Notes under the pieces: model-generated | Told to the model about the DNA's origin: nothing | Databases searched by the model: none | What the model saw: only the letters and a program-made list of their open reading frames with translations | Part shown: positions 1-8,578 of the stretch, piece by piece | Layout: every line of letters begins with the position of its first letter | How positions within the stretch are numbered: position 1 is the first letter of the stretch | Translations under genes and position numbers: made by a program | Source: a virus | DNA length: 30,328 nucleotides | Reading direction: 5' to 3' (one strand) | Virus record (IMG/VR): IMGVR_UViG_3300037070_008532 | Span: 1 to 30,328 of that record

Positions 1-3000
1 AAGGGAGCGACGACCGTCAAGCGCTCTGTAACGCCCTTGCCGTCGAGGCAGTAGGCGAGCACCTCACTAGGGAGAACCAAGCTCTCGTAGAAGGACGCTC
101 TGTTGAGGTTGGTCACCGTCGAGGAGATGGCGATGCTGAGGTCGAGGTCGCGACGAGCGATCTGCTCTCCGACAAGCGCTACAGCGGAGACGGCGGTGAC
201 TGACCTACCTGTCTCGATACAACGCCGAGAGTCGGTACTGACGACAGTCGCTGCGATGACCAGACCGACAGGGTGATCCTCGAAGTCGGCCTGGCTACTG
301 GCCGTGATCGTGCTGACGACCTGGATGAGGTTCCCAGTCTCATCGAAGTGCCCCGGCGCCTGATGCAGGTCAGTGCAGGAGACGCCAGCGACGATAACCA
401 GAGGACGGTTTGGTTCGTTGTAGTCGGCTCGGTTGGCCCAGTTGGTGGCGGTGGAGACGATGGACAGCGCCAAGCCCAAGTCCCTGGTCCGCACCTTCTC
501 GATGACGGTGCCAATCGTCGTTGCGACGGCCACACCGACCGGGTGGTCTTCGAAGTCGACCTGATCGACCGGCTGAGTGAAGTTCGAGACGACAACCGTG
601 CCCAGATTCAGGTCGAACCGCGCCTGCTTGGAGATGACGGTGTTGACATCCGAAGAGATGACTACCGAGCGCTGCTGCTCATCGAAGTAGCCGATGTGCG
701 TGAAGTTCTCGGTCGGTAGCGTCGTCGTCGCTATGACAACAACAGGTAGTCCGGTTTCAACGAAGTGGCTGACGTGGGAGAAGTTCTCAGTCGGAAGAGT
801 GGTAGTTGCTACCACCACCACCGCCACCGGGTGATCTTCGAAGTCGGCCTGGTCAGAGGAGGCCACCGCTGAGACAACAGTGACTGGCCGATTTGTCTCG
901 ATATACGTGGTGCCACCGGGGACCGTGTACTCGGTGAGCAGGACTCCAGCGTTCTGAACGCTGTTACCCAAGTCAGAGATCGTGAAGGTGGTACCAGTGA
1001 AGTCCTTGCGCCAGTAGGCGGCGCCGGTCACGGCGTAGTTGCCGGAAGAGTAGGCGATGTCCTGGACGCCGATCCGTTGCCACCCGGACTGGAGCGACAT
1101 CGCCCCGGTGTCGAGCACGGTGGCGGCAGCGAAGGCCATCGACAGGTTGCCGTTGGCGGCACTACCCGACAGAGCGTTGGAGGTGATCGTGTCGACCGAA
1201 GTAGCCATCTTCCCCGACGAGTGGACGAGGTTCATCCCCGTCACCCCGGTCACCTCGTAGACCCAGAAGCAGATGTAGGCGATCTGCGTACCAGCGTATG
1301 GGTCGAAGCGGATGTGCTCGAAGCTGGTGGTACTACCAGTCTCGGCCTTGTACAACCAGAGCCGCATGCCGTGAGCGGCGTCAGCACCAGGAGCATTCTG
1401 GAGTGCTGTGTTAGTAACAGCGGAGAAGGTCTGCGGGTACTGGCCGGTCACCGTGACGGTGGGCGCCTGAGTGGTCGAGTGCCCGCCCTGCACGATCCCA
1501 GCAAACACGAACAGCGTCGAGTTGGGCGAGGGAGTGAACTCCCAGGTGTTGAGGTACTCCATCGCCCCGCCACCGAAGTTGTTCCAGCACGTCTTGATCA
1601 GGTGCGGCTCAGTGGATACCGAAGGGGCGCCCTCGTCCATGAGGTCGGGGACGGGGGTGCCGTCGAACAGCTTGTTGTCGAACGTCTTGGAGAAGTAGGC
1701 GGTGTCATCGACATACCCCGCCGACCCTCGCATGAGGTAGTTGCCGACCAGTTCACGACGGAAGCCGTTCTCCAGCGGTGACCAACTGACGACGGCCGGT
1801 GGCCAGGGGTTCCGTAGGGGGAAGTTGACCGTGTAGTCGGTAGGAGCGTGCAGGATGTTCTCATGTAGCTCGAACTCGGTGAACGGGTAGTTGTCGGCAT
1901 AGAGAGACACCGCCGACGACGTGCCCGTCTCGAAGAGATTGCGGAACAGGCGGCAGTACTTGCCCCGGATGGACGATGACGTGTTGTGGGGGTCCAACCC
2001 GTAGAAGGTGAGCGAGGGCACCCAGCAGTACTGGACCGTGGTGCCACGGTTGAGCTTGAACGCCGCCACGTAGTCCTTGCCGATGCAGTGGTCCCAGAAC
2101 ATGCCGTTCCACACCGCCGTCGCATCTGACGGGTCGTAGTAGACGACGTCGCCGGAATCACCCTCGGAGAAGGTGGTGGCGAAGGAACCGGCTGGCGTTG
2201 CCGTGGGCGAGACATTGGCGCCCGCCTTGGTGTAGCTGAACGTCGTCGGCGTCACCGCCGTGATCGTGGCCCGAGCAGGGTTCTGCGTTGCCTCGACGTT
2301 GTAGTCGAACGTTGAGTCACCGATGCGGATCTCCAACGTCTGGCCGACCGTCAGCAGAGGCGTCTGGCTGCTGCCCTTGGTATAGGTGAGCGTGCAGACG
2401 TTGGAGGTGCGCTGCTTCTGAGTGACCCAGTAGACGCCACCGGACTCGACGGTGCAGTACTCGAACCGGATGTTCGTGAGCGTCACGGCGTCGGGGCTGC
2501 CAATGGACGGGTCGAAGGTGATGACCCCCGGAGCGAATGAGGGATCGAGATCGCCCGCCTGATCGAGGTGCATGTGCCGGAACGTGATGTTCGACACCCG
2601 TATTTCGAGGGTGTGACACCGCAGCCCGGTGACGGTCCAGTGGCCCCCGCCGTCGTTGACCACCCGACCCGCCGCAGCGTTGGTCGTCAGCCACGATGAG
2701 GTGACTGAGACATCGGTAGCGATGTTGCCCCACATCGAGGACTCCAAGAAGCCCTCGGCCAGGTATCCGCAGTTGGCGGCATACCACGCCTGCATCGTGG
2801 CGAGGCTCCCGGAGTCGACCGCCGCCTGCCAGTCGCTGGGCGTCGCCGGGTGATAGGTGTCCGTGCAACCGACTGTTGATACAACAGTAAGCGAGCGTCC
2901 CGTATCAAGACAGTGAACGGCCGCAGTCGACGCAGTCGTCACCGCCATGACGACAGGACACAACGTCTCGTCGTAGTGAGTGGAGCTACTGCCGAAGGGG

Positions 3001-4457
3001 CCAGAGGTATCGGTAGCGAGCGTGCCACCAACCGTGAGGGTGCGCCCGTTGCCCGACTCATCGTTGGTCTGTGGCCCTGCCCGGAAGCTGTAGTACGCCC
3101 ACAGGTTGGCGCCGCCAACGACGCTGTCGGCGTACATCTCCGCTTCAAGCTGGGCCTGGGTCAGCGCACGGGTCCAGATCTTCACCTGGGCGACAGAGCC
3201 GTCGAGCCAGTCCCCGAAGAAGCTGCTGCCGATGTAGAGCGTGTTGGTGTCGGCCCACCCTGTGGGCAGAGTGAAGATGAAGTCGCCGGTCAGTGTCGTC
3301 GCTGGGGATTCGGCGTGATACAGATAGTCGTTAGCGCCGACGATGTCCATCGTGGCAGCGATGAACGTCCAAGTGCCGGGGGTGAACTGGAATGACGAAG
3401 AAGCCCCACCGGATGTACTGAGCAGGGCGTAACTGGTGCCATCGCCCCCAGCACCCAACTCCACGTAGAGGGTGCCGACGTTGTCGTTCGAGGACAGCAC
3501 CATCGTGTAGGCGTTGCGGTCACTGGCAAACTTGACCCAGCAGCACCATGTGATACTGGTCGAGGTGTTGAGGCCGGATGCAGAACGGGTGTACTTGTCA
3601 GCCGAGGCATCGAAGCGAACGGCGCTTACCGAACCCCCACCACTGGTGTGCGTGTAGCTATCGATGCTGGAGACGGTTGAGATGATGGGGAGTGAAAGGC
3701 CGGTGTCAACGAAGTGATGCGTGGTGTACGTGTCAGTCAGGGCGACCGTCGAAGCGATGGCGACCGACAACCCAGTCTCGCTGTAGGTAGGCCCACTGCC
3801 GCCCAACGTGATCGGTGGCCCCGAAGAGTCGGTGGTGAGCGTGCCCCCCGCAGTCAGGGTGCGACTGTTGCCACTCTCATCGTTGGTCTGCGGCCCGTTG
3901 TAGAACGTGTAGTTGGCCCACAGGTTCGAAGTCCGCACCGGCTGGTAGGTCGCCATCTCGGCCAGCAGTTCGGTGGAGGTGAGCGAGGCTGACCAGATTT
4001 TGACGGCAGCGATGCTGGCGTTCATCCAGTCTCCGTAGCCGTCGTTGCCAATGCACAACGTCCAAGAGTCGTTCATTGGCGTGCCGAAGCCTGGAGCGTT
4101 CGCCGCCTCGGTCAACGACCCCGCCCCGGAGAGCGCCTTGTAGATGTGGCCAGTAGCAGTGGTCGTGAACGTCCTGGCGACGAACGTCCAGGTGCCTACG
4201 GTCAGATCGAAGGTACCGGCAGTTTGGAAGGTGTCAGTAGCTGCTGAGAAGCACCCGAGAGCAGTGCCGGTGGAGTTGACACCAAAAGACTGGTAACCAG
4301 AACCGGCGTTGTCACAAGCAACGATCCCACCGAAGGCGTTGCGATCTACCTGGATCTTGACCCAACAGCAGATTGTGAAGTCAGAAGATCCGAGGCCCGC
4401 GGCCAAGCGCGAGTATTTGTCGGCTGACGCGTCAAAGCGAACGGCAGCGTTGGCCAT
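1..4457 (-). CDS. Giant tail fibre/adhesin with two LamG domains, beta-helix and 22-residue repeats (3' end outside window)
   Basis: The frame is open from the ATG at 4457 to the window edge (at least 1485 codons); I checked it codon by codon and found no stop. Order of domains: residues 1-220 LamG/concanavalin-like jellyroll; 225-270 two 22-23-residue repeats (each with an ETG or DTG core followed by IxSTV); 277-475 second LamG; 494-535 two more repeats; about 590-880 segments such as NITFRHMHLD and TLTNIRFEYC that suggest a right-handed parallel beta-helix; about 930-1175 a beta-rich domain; 1184 onward about 12 degenerate repeats. LamG folds usually bind glycans and beta-helices are common in phage fibres, so host-surface binding is inferred. 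The start lies 9 bases after the stop of the upstream gene with no strong ribosome site, suggesting translational coupling. The C-terminus is missing, so a chaperone or tip domain cannot be judged. Confidence 0.88.
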   Translation of the reverse strand, partial: MANAAVRFDASADKYSRLAAGLGSSDFTICCWVKIQVDRNAFGGIVACDNAGSGYQSFGVNSTGTALGCFSAATDTFQTAGTFDLTVGTWTFVARTFTTTATGHIYKALSGAGSLTEAANAPGFGTPMNDSWTLCIGNDGYGDWMNASIAAVKIWSASLTSTELLAEMATYQPVRTSNLWANYTFYNGPQTNDESGNSRTLTAGGTLTTDSSGPPITLGGSGPTYSETGLSVAIASTVALTDTYTTHHFVDTGLSLPIISTVSSIDSYTHTSGGGSVSAVRFDASADKYTRSASGLNTSTSITWCCWVKFASDRNAYTMVLSSNDNVGTLYVELGAGGDGTSYALLSTSGGASSSFQFTPGTWTFIAATMDIVGANDYLYHAESPATTLTGDFIFTLPTGWADTNTLYIGSSFFGDWLDGSVAQVKIWTRALTQAQLEAEMYADSVVGGANLWAYYSFRAGPQTNDESGNGRTLTVGGTLATDTSGPFGSSSTHYDETLCPVVMAVTTASTAAVHCLDTGRSLTVVSTVGCTDTYHPATPSDWQAAVDSGSLATMQAWYAANCGYLAEGFLESSMWGNIATDVSVTSSWLTTNAAAGRVVNDGGGHWTVTGLRCHTLEIRVSNITFRHMHLDQAGDLDPSFAPGVITFDPSIGSPDAVTLTNIRFEYCTVESGGVYWVTQKQRTSNVCTLTYTKGSSQTPLLTVGQTLEIRIGDSTFDYNVEATQNPARATITAVTPTTFSYTKAGANVSPTATPAGSFATTFSEGDSGDVVYYDPSDATAVWNGMFWDHCIGKDYVAAFKLNRGTTVQYCWVPSLTFYGLDPHNTSSSIRGKYCRLFRNLFETGTSSAVSLYADNYPFTEFELHENILHAPTDYTVNFPLRNPWPPAVVSWSPLENGFRRELVGNYLMRGSAGYVDDTAYFSKTFDNKLFDGTPVPDLMDEGAPSVSTEPHLIKTCWNNFGGGAMEYLNTWEFTPSPNSTLFVFAGIVQGGHSTTQAPTVTVTGQYPQTFSAVTNTALQNAPGADAAHGMRLWLYKAETGSTTSFEHIRFDPYAGTQIAYICFWVYEVTGVTGMNLVHSSGKMATSVDTITSNALSGSAANGNLSMAFAAATVLDTGAMSLQSGWQRIGVQDIAYSSGNYAVTGAAYWRKDFTGTTFTISDLGNSVQNAGVLLTEYTVPGGTTYIETNRPVTVVSAVASSDQADFEDHPVAVVVVATTTLPTENFSHVSHFVETGLPVVVIATTTLPTENFTHIGYFDEQQRSVVISSDVNTVISKQARFDLNLGTVVVSNFTQPVDQVDFEDHPVGVAVATTIGTVIEKVRTRDLGLALSIVSTATNWANRADYNEPNRPLVIVAGVSCTDLHQAPGHFDETGNLIQVVSTITASSQADFEDHPVGLVIAATVVSTDSRRCIETGRSVTAVSAVALVGEQIARRDLDLSIAISSTVTNLNRASFYESLVLPSEVLAYCLDGKGVTERLTVVAP
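106..908 (-). repeat. About 12 degenerate ~22-residue protein repeats in the fibre C-terminus
   Basis: Residues about 1184-1450 of the giant fibre are consecutive units of 20-27 residues. Examples are YIETNRPVTVVSAVA, DFEDHPVAVVVVATT, HFVETGLPVVVIATT, DFEDHPVGVAVATT, HFDETGNLIQVVSTIT, DFEDHPVGLVIAATV and CIETGRSVTAVSAVA. Rough pattern: aromatic-x-E/D-x-G/H-x-P/S-V-x-V-V-S/A-T, then a polar turn. The DFEDHPV units are close copies of one another and alternate with more diverged units. The alternation of a hydrophobic strand and a turn suggests a beta-spiral or stacked beta-sandwich shaft (inference). Confidence 0.8.
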
Positions 4458-4466
4458 GGCCGACCG

Positions 4467-5066
4467 CTACGACAGTTCGATGGCGACCGAAACGTCGAGA
4501 GTGTCGGTGTTGGCGAGCGTGCGGGTAGCCGACAGGGGCGACCAGGCGAGGAAAAGGCCCGACGTACCTGTGGCCGCTTCACTGAGGATGAGGTGCTTGG
4601 CATCGGTCCACGTACCAGTGGCGGTGAACGTCCTGGTCTGCGAGGTGACCTTCCAGTCAGAGTTGCCGCCCGCACCACCAGTCTTGGCGAAGGTCGGGAA
4701 GTGGGTGTCGCCCACCGTCCAGGCGCACGAAGTGGCCGGGGTATACCCGTTGGTCGCTGAGACTTCGACCACGTTGTTGGTGGCCATCGTCGCCAGGGTG
4801 TACGTCTCCTGGGGGGTACCGGTGCCGCCGTAAAGGCGCCCGTAGAGGGTGGCCCGCTTGGCCTGGGTGCGGAAGTAGACAGCGAGCAGGTCGTTCTCGC
4901 CTTCATCGGCCAGAGCGTTGTGGTTCCACGACCGGTCGTTCATGGCCTCGATGTACTCGGGCGAGGTGACCGGGATCAGCACCTCTCCGATTCCGTTGCC
5001 CCAGATGAGGCAGCGCTCACCATCGACGGTGCGATGGTGGGCGAACTGATAGGTGGTGCCGAGCAT
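4467..5066 (-). CDS. Beta-rich virion protein, probable tail/fibre component
   Basis: 199 residues with no family I can name. It is rich in Thr, Ala, Gly and short beta-strand-like segments (for example KVTSQTRTFTATGTWTD) and has no signal peptide, membrane segment or enzyme motif. The start at 5066 has a strong ribosome site, AAGGAGAT, 6-7 bases upstream, which overlaps the TAA of the preceding 57-residue gene. The gene sits between the collagen-like peptide and the giant fibre, inside a run of fibre/baseplate genes, so a structural role at the tail tip or fibre base is the likely one. This rests on context only. Confidence 0.8.
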   Translation of the reverse strand: MLGTTYQFAHHRTVDGERCLIWGNGIGEVLIPVTSPEYIEAMNDRSWNHNALADEGENDLLAVYFRTQAKRATLYGRLYGGTGTPQETYTLATMATNNVVEVSATNGYTPATSCAWTVGDTHFPTFAKTGGAGGNSDWKVTSQTRTFTATGTWTDAKHLILSEAATGTSGLFLAWSPLSATRTLANTDTLDVSVAIELS

Positions 5067-5078
5067 TGTGGTATCTCC

Positions 5079-5252
5079 TTAATCGATGATCACGTAGAGC
5101 GTGTTGGGGTCTTTGTCGGGCAAGGCGTCGTACTCGGCTTGGGTCATCGAATCCCACTGAGCATCCTGGCCAGGCTGGCCTGGATCGCCCTTCACCCCCT
5201 GCTTGCCGGTGGGCACCGTGACCTGAATCGGCTGGTAGAGGGGGGAGGTCAT
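5079..5252 (-). CDS. 57-residue collagen-like fibre peptide
   Basis: A short real gene. Residues 15-30 hold a collagen-like stretch, GKQGVKGDPGQPGQD, and the C-terminus is MTQAEYDALPDKDPNTLYVI followed by ID. This 'MTQAEYDAL..DPNTLYVI' ending is common at the end of phage tail-fibre and tail-tip proteins. Here it forms a free-standing small protein rather than the end of a long fibre. The start ATG overlaps the stop of the upstream gene by 4 bases (ATGA), and the TAA stop touches the ribosome site of the next gene, so the three genes are tightly coupled. A role in trimerisation or as a fibre connector is inferred from the collagen motif and the position. Confidence 0.85.
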   Translation of the reverse strand: MTSPLYQPIQVTVPTGKQGVKGDPGQPGQDAQWDSMTQAEYDALPDKDPNTLYVIID

Positions 5253-5983
5253 GGCACTCTCCCGTTGGGACCGACCACATAGCTGCCGCCCTCGAAGACT
5301 GGTATCGCCGCTGGGCCATACCAGACCGGGGCGACGATGGTGCCGCTGACGCCGTCATCCTCTAGCGGAAGCACGTCAGTAGAGGTAACCCGAGGCAGGA
5401 TCGTGACCTCACCGTAGAGCCAGGTGCGGATCTGGTCGGTGGGAGGCCACACTTGGGGCGGATGCACCTCAGGAGGCTGAGAAAAGTCGACCAAGTCGAG
5501 AGGCGACTTGGAGTACAAGTCCCAGTGATAGGTGCCGATGTAGGTGTTCTCGCTACGTGGGAGGAACAAGGTCACCTGAGTGAAGCCTGGTATCTCCTCG
5601 GTCGGAGCGACGTACTCGTCCTTGACCGCGAAGGTGTTGACGAGCGTCGAGTGGTAAGAGTGCAGCACCCGGATCTGCGCCGTCCATTCCCACGTCGTGC
5701 TCAGGTCGGCGGTTGGGTCGCTGGGATCTTCGATGAACAGGAGGACCGTCACATCATCGCCCTGGTAGAAGGTCAGGTCGACCCGCTGCGGGTAGCTGGC
5801 CCAGTCCCGAGAGGTTGTTGTACCTCCACCAGATCCAGACGAGATGGCGGGATAGAAGGGTATGACTGCCTGGTACATGCGCTCCTCCGGGAGTAGCTCG
5901 CTGACCTCATCGAACATCACCACCGACGTGGCGATCCGAGACGGAGCGTCTCGACCGAAGCGGAAGGCGGCGTACTGAGACAT
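5249..5983 (-). CDS. Baseplate/tail protein with BppU-like beta-sandwich
   Basis: 244 residues. Residues about 68-170 (VDLTFYQGDDVTVLLFIEDP, WEWTAQIRV, TLFLPRSENT, GTYHWDLYS) follow the pattern of the beta-sandwich often found upstream of tail fibres in actinophages and related to the baseplate upper protein N-terminal domain: a 'GdD' strand, a 'W.aqiR' strand and a 'YxWDL' strand. The end of that domain, WLYGEVTILPRVTSTDVL, fits too. The start overlaps the preceding stop as TGATG and the end overlaps the next start as ATGA. It probably joins fibres to the tail or baseplate. The family assignment comes from pattern memory and is moderately sure; the structural role is surer. Confidence 0.8.
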   Translation of the reverse strand: MSQYAAFRFGRDAPSRIATSVVMFDEVSELLPEERMYQAVIPFYPAISSGSGGGTTTSRDWASYPQRVDLTFYQGDDVTVLLFIEDPSDPTADLSTTWEWTAQIRVLHSYHSTLVNTFAVKDEYVAPTEEIPGFTQVTLFLPRSENTYIGTYHWDLYSKSPLDLVDFSQPPEVHPPQVWPPTDQIRTWLYGEVTILPRVTSTDVLPLEDDGVSGTIVAPVWYGPAAIPVFEGGSYVVGPNGRVP

Positions 5984-7599
5984 CAGGCTCTGATGTATGC
6001 GTAGATGGTGAAGTTCAGCGGCGTGATGTCGATCTGCCCGCTATTGCCGACATCCAACTCGCTGACGGTGTGATAGTGGGCCGGAATGGTGCTGACGGTG
6101 CCACCGTGACTGTGCTCCCCACCAGTGATGGTGTGACCATGGTTGTAGTTCGGCCCGAGGCCGATGCCGGTGGTGGCTCTCATCGTCCAACGGATCGGCT
6201 CCACGTCGTAGGTGTGCGAGGAGTCGTTGAACATGGCGTCGAGCTTGTTCTTGCCCTCCTTGGGTGACCCGGCGAAGTCGACCTGGGCGATGATTGGAGC
6301 GGCCACCCCGAACCAGTCCATGCCCTGGTGGGTGTGGCCGGGATCGTAGACGGGATGTTCGTGGTAGCCCCCCGACACGTCGTGGGTGGAGTGCGCCCCG
6401 CTGAAAGGGATGGTGAGCGTGGGCGTAGTGGCGTCCAACGTGCTTGTCCTGCCGTAGGCGCCGCCGACCGAGTGGTTGTGCGTAGGTAGCTGGGTAGTCG
6501 TCAGTGTCAACAGGTTCCCGCTACGAGTGGTCGTCTGAGTCGGCCCCATCGAGTGTGGCGAGTTGAAGTCCACGATCATCGTGCGCCGATTGAGGTTGGG
6601 CAGCGTCAGTATCCGGTGGGGAGCGGTCCCAGTTACCGTCCCGCCAGTGGCGACATTGAAGATCCCTGGATGATCGTCCTCACTCAGTGACTCGGTGCCG
6701 TCCATCGGATACCAACCCAGTAGCCGCATGGTGGTGGGAGACTGCAAGCAAGTGATCACGGTGCCGATGGGGATGATGCCCTGAGTGGCCGACATCGAAG
6801 CGAACTGACTCCACACCCCATCGACGCAGACGTACATGTTGCCGTTGGTCACCTGGATGAAGATGTCCCCATTGACGTGAGAGGAGACATTGGGCAAGAC
6901 GGTGCCCCTGCTGAAGTTCTTCGCAGCGATGTTCCCCACGGCGGTGACATCGGCACTGGTGACGAGGTTGGTGGAGGCGATGTCACCCTTGACCTGAAGG
7001 TCGTCCTCGATCTTCAGCGTCTTGACGCCTGACCGATAGGCAAAGGTGTCGCCCTCCCAAGACGTCTTGCCATCGCCCCTGACGAGGTAGTGATTCCCCG
7101 TGTTGTTGGCGTTGCGGATCAACTCACCAGTGGTGGGGATCTTGGTCAGCAGTGCCTTGGACAGCAGCTTGCGCTTGTCCACGATGTTGTTGGCGAAGCT
7201 CGCTGATGTGGCATCGCAGTACACCGAAGCCAACACCGTCTCGTTGGCCTCGGGATCGGGGAACACCGGGTCGACGGAAGCAGACGCCGACGTGTTGAGC
7301 CTGAGCACTCCACCGTCATCCACCACGACGAGCACGAACTGACCGTTGGCCCCCGGCGTCGGCAGAGGTAGCGAGTTGCCGGTGACCAAGACGAGCTTGC
7401 CGTTGACGATGGCGGTGCCATCGCTGATCGCCACCGTCTTGGCCGACTGAGCGTTGACCTCACAACCGTCAATCACGCCCCACTGGGCGTTGGCCAGGGT
7501 GTTGAAGTCGATCTGATCTGGCTCGGCCAGGACCGGCTCGCCCACCCCGCTGGCATTCGGGATCAGGAATCCGTCATGCGTTACCGCTGGCCGTGCCAC
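5983..7599 (-). CDS. Tail fibre with collar-type domain and six His-x-His metal motifs
   Basis: 538 residues, GTG start with strong AAGGAGG site. Residues 1-150 form a beta-rich attachment region (VTHDGFLIPNASGVGEPVLA). Residues 170-270 hold fibre strands (VRGDGKTSWEG, NGDIFIQVTNGNMYVCVDGV). From about 275 there is a tail-collar-like domain: IPIGTVITCLQSPTTMRLLG, then WYPMDGTESL and LTLPNLNRRTMIVDF. The distal part carries His-x-His pairs at 374/376, 413/415, 422/424, 487/489, 496/498 and 508/510, and the protein ends TPLNFTIYAYIRA, typical for collar proteins. In T4 gp37, HxH motifs coordinate a line of iron ions in the trimeric receptor-binding tip; the same use here is inferred. It is likely a receptor-binding fibre. 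Confidence 0.88.
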   Translation of the reverse strand: MARPAVTHDGFLIPNASGVGEPVLAEPDQIDFNTLANAQWGVIDGCEVNAQSAKTVAISDGTAIVNGKLVLVTGNSLPLPTPGANGQFVLVVVDDGGVLRLNTSASASVDPVFPDPEANETVLASVYCDATSASFANNIVDKRKLLSKALLTKIPTTGELIRNANNTGNHYLVRGDGKTSWEGDTFAYRSGVKTLKIEDDLQVKGDIASTNLVTSADVTAVGNIAAKNFSRGTVLPNVSSHVNGDIFIQVTNGNMYVCVDGVWSQFASMSATQGIIPIGTVITCLQSPTTMRLLGWYPMDGTESLSEDDHPGIFNVATGGTVTGTAPHRILTLPNLNRRTMIVDFNSPHSMGPTQTTTRSGNLLTLTTTQLPTHNHSVGGAYGRTSTLDATTPTLTIPFSGAHSTHDVSGGYHEHPVYDPGHTHQGMDWFGVAAPIIAQVDFAGSPKEGKNKLDAMFNDSSHTYDVEPIRWTMRATTGIGLGPNYNHGHTITGGEHSHGGTVSTIPAHYHTVSELDVGNSGQIDITPLNFTIYAYIRA

Positions 7600-7614
7600 G
7601 GCGAGCCTCCTTCG

Positions 7615-7923
7615 TTAGCGCAACTTCCCGATGCTGTGCAGGTAGCGGGCAACTTCCACCGGCATGCGGTACTGCTTGCCCGCCTCCAACTTGGTCGAGA
7701 AGTGAGGATTCCCATGGGTGAACTCATCGATGGTGACAGCCATCCGAACGACGACCGTGCCGTCCGGGTCCAACTGCACCTGCTGCTGCTCGATGATCGG
7801 CTCGACCTCGATCTCGCGAGAGCCAAAGCCCAGGTCGGCCGGTCGAGTGACCTCGTTCTCTTCCCCCGGCATGAGTGATTCCGTGCCGGTGGGATCTTCT
7901 TGGTTCTTTGTCCTTGTGGCCAC
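7615..7923 (-). CDS. Small structural protein of unknown function
   Basis: 102 residues, GTG start with AAGGAG about 9 bases upstream. The first 35 residues are polar and probably disordered. The rest has a VQLDPDGTVVVRMAVTIDEF strand segment and a C-terminal helix MPVEVARYLHSIGKLR, which resembles endings of phage neck or head-tail connector proteins. It lies between the capsid decoration gene and the tail fibre, where completion or connector genes are expected. I do not recognise a named family, and 'connector' is only a context guess. Confidence 0.8.
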   Translation of the reverse strand: MATRTKNQEDPTGTESLMPGEENEVTRPADLGFGSREIEVEPIIEQQQVQLDPDGTVVVRMAVTIDEFTHGNPHFSTKLEAGKQYRMPVEVARYLHSIGKLR

Positions 7924-7962
7924 GATGGGTGCTCCTTAGTCGTGTATCGAACGGTGCCGAGA

Positions 7963-8499
7963 CTACGCCTCGAAGTCCTCCAGCCAGGTGATCAACGTGA
8001 CCCTGGCCTTGCCTTCGATCTCGGCGTCGTAGACATCCTGGGCCAAGTCGGGGTGCTCGGTGACGTACGCCTCGACCTCGTCCACCGTGTGGGCAGCCGG
8101 GTCGAAGCCGATGGGCACTCCTTCACCGTCGCCCTCTTCGGGTGGTGCCCCCATCCGCAACGTCGGGGCAGCGCCGGTCGCAGCCGGGACCACCCAGGTG
8201 GGTGACTGGGCGACGTTCTGGTACGTCAGGGTGACGGTGCGGTTGCCGTCTGCACCAGAGAAGACGACGTCCAACGTCGGCCCCAGGTTGAGGGTGGTGG
8301 CGCCGCTGGCCGGGGTGCCGGTCGTTGGCGTGTAGGCCCAGTCGTAGTCGGCAGCGACAGCGCTGGAGTACAGCGCCGGGTTGGCCTTGAAGACCCAGTG
8401 CATGCCGTTGGCGGCGTCAGCCGTGGCAAGACCGGTGGTGACGCCGATGACGCCCTTGGACCCGAAGGTGTTGGGGCCGTGGACAGCGACGATGGACAT
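7963..8499 (-). CDS. Probable head decoration protein with Ig/PKD-like domain
   Basis: 178 residues. Residues about 35-105 form an Ig/PKD-like beta-sandwich (TTLNLGPTLDVVFSGADGNR, then TVTLTYQNV). The C-terminus, VDEVEAYVTEHPDLAQDVYD then AEIEGKARVTLITWL, is the 'V.eV.ayv..hPd.A..v.daE..gkaR.TLI' helical ending that recurs in actinophage head and head-tail proteins. It directly follows the major capsid protein gene, the usual place for a decoration protein. The ribosome site is GGAGG, inside GGAGGTATCGCC next to the ATG. Between the capsid gene and this one lies a GC-rich hairpin. Function comes from domain type and position. Confidence 0.8.
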   Translation of the reverse strand: MSIVAVHGPNTFGSKGVIGVTTGLATADAANGMHWVFKANPALYSSAVAADYDWAYTPTTGTPASGATTLNLGPTLDVVFSGADGNRTVTLTYQNVAQSPTWVVPAATGAAPTLRMGAPPEEGDGEGVPIGFDPAAHTVDEVEAYVTEHPDLAQDVYDAEIEGKARVTLITWLEDFEA

Positions 8500-8523
8500 G
8501 GCGATACCTCCGTATCGATCAGT

Positions 8524-8554
8524 GGGGGAGAGGCGACATGATCACCCCTCCCCC
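8524..8554 (-). terminator. GC-rich hairpin between capsid and decoration genes
   Basis: Left arm 8524-8533 and right arm 8545-8554 pair over 10 positions with a single mismatch (GGGGGAG pairs with CTCCCCC), with an 11-base loop. On the minus strand no T-run follows, so it may be a weak terminator, an attenuator lowering expression below the capsid gene, or an RNA-stability stem. Confidence 0.5.
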
Positions 8555-8578
8555 GATCACCAGGTTGGGTGCGATCCC

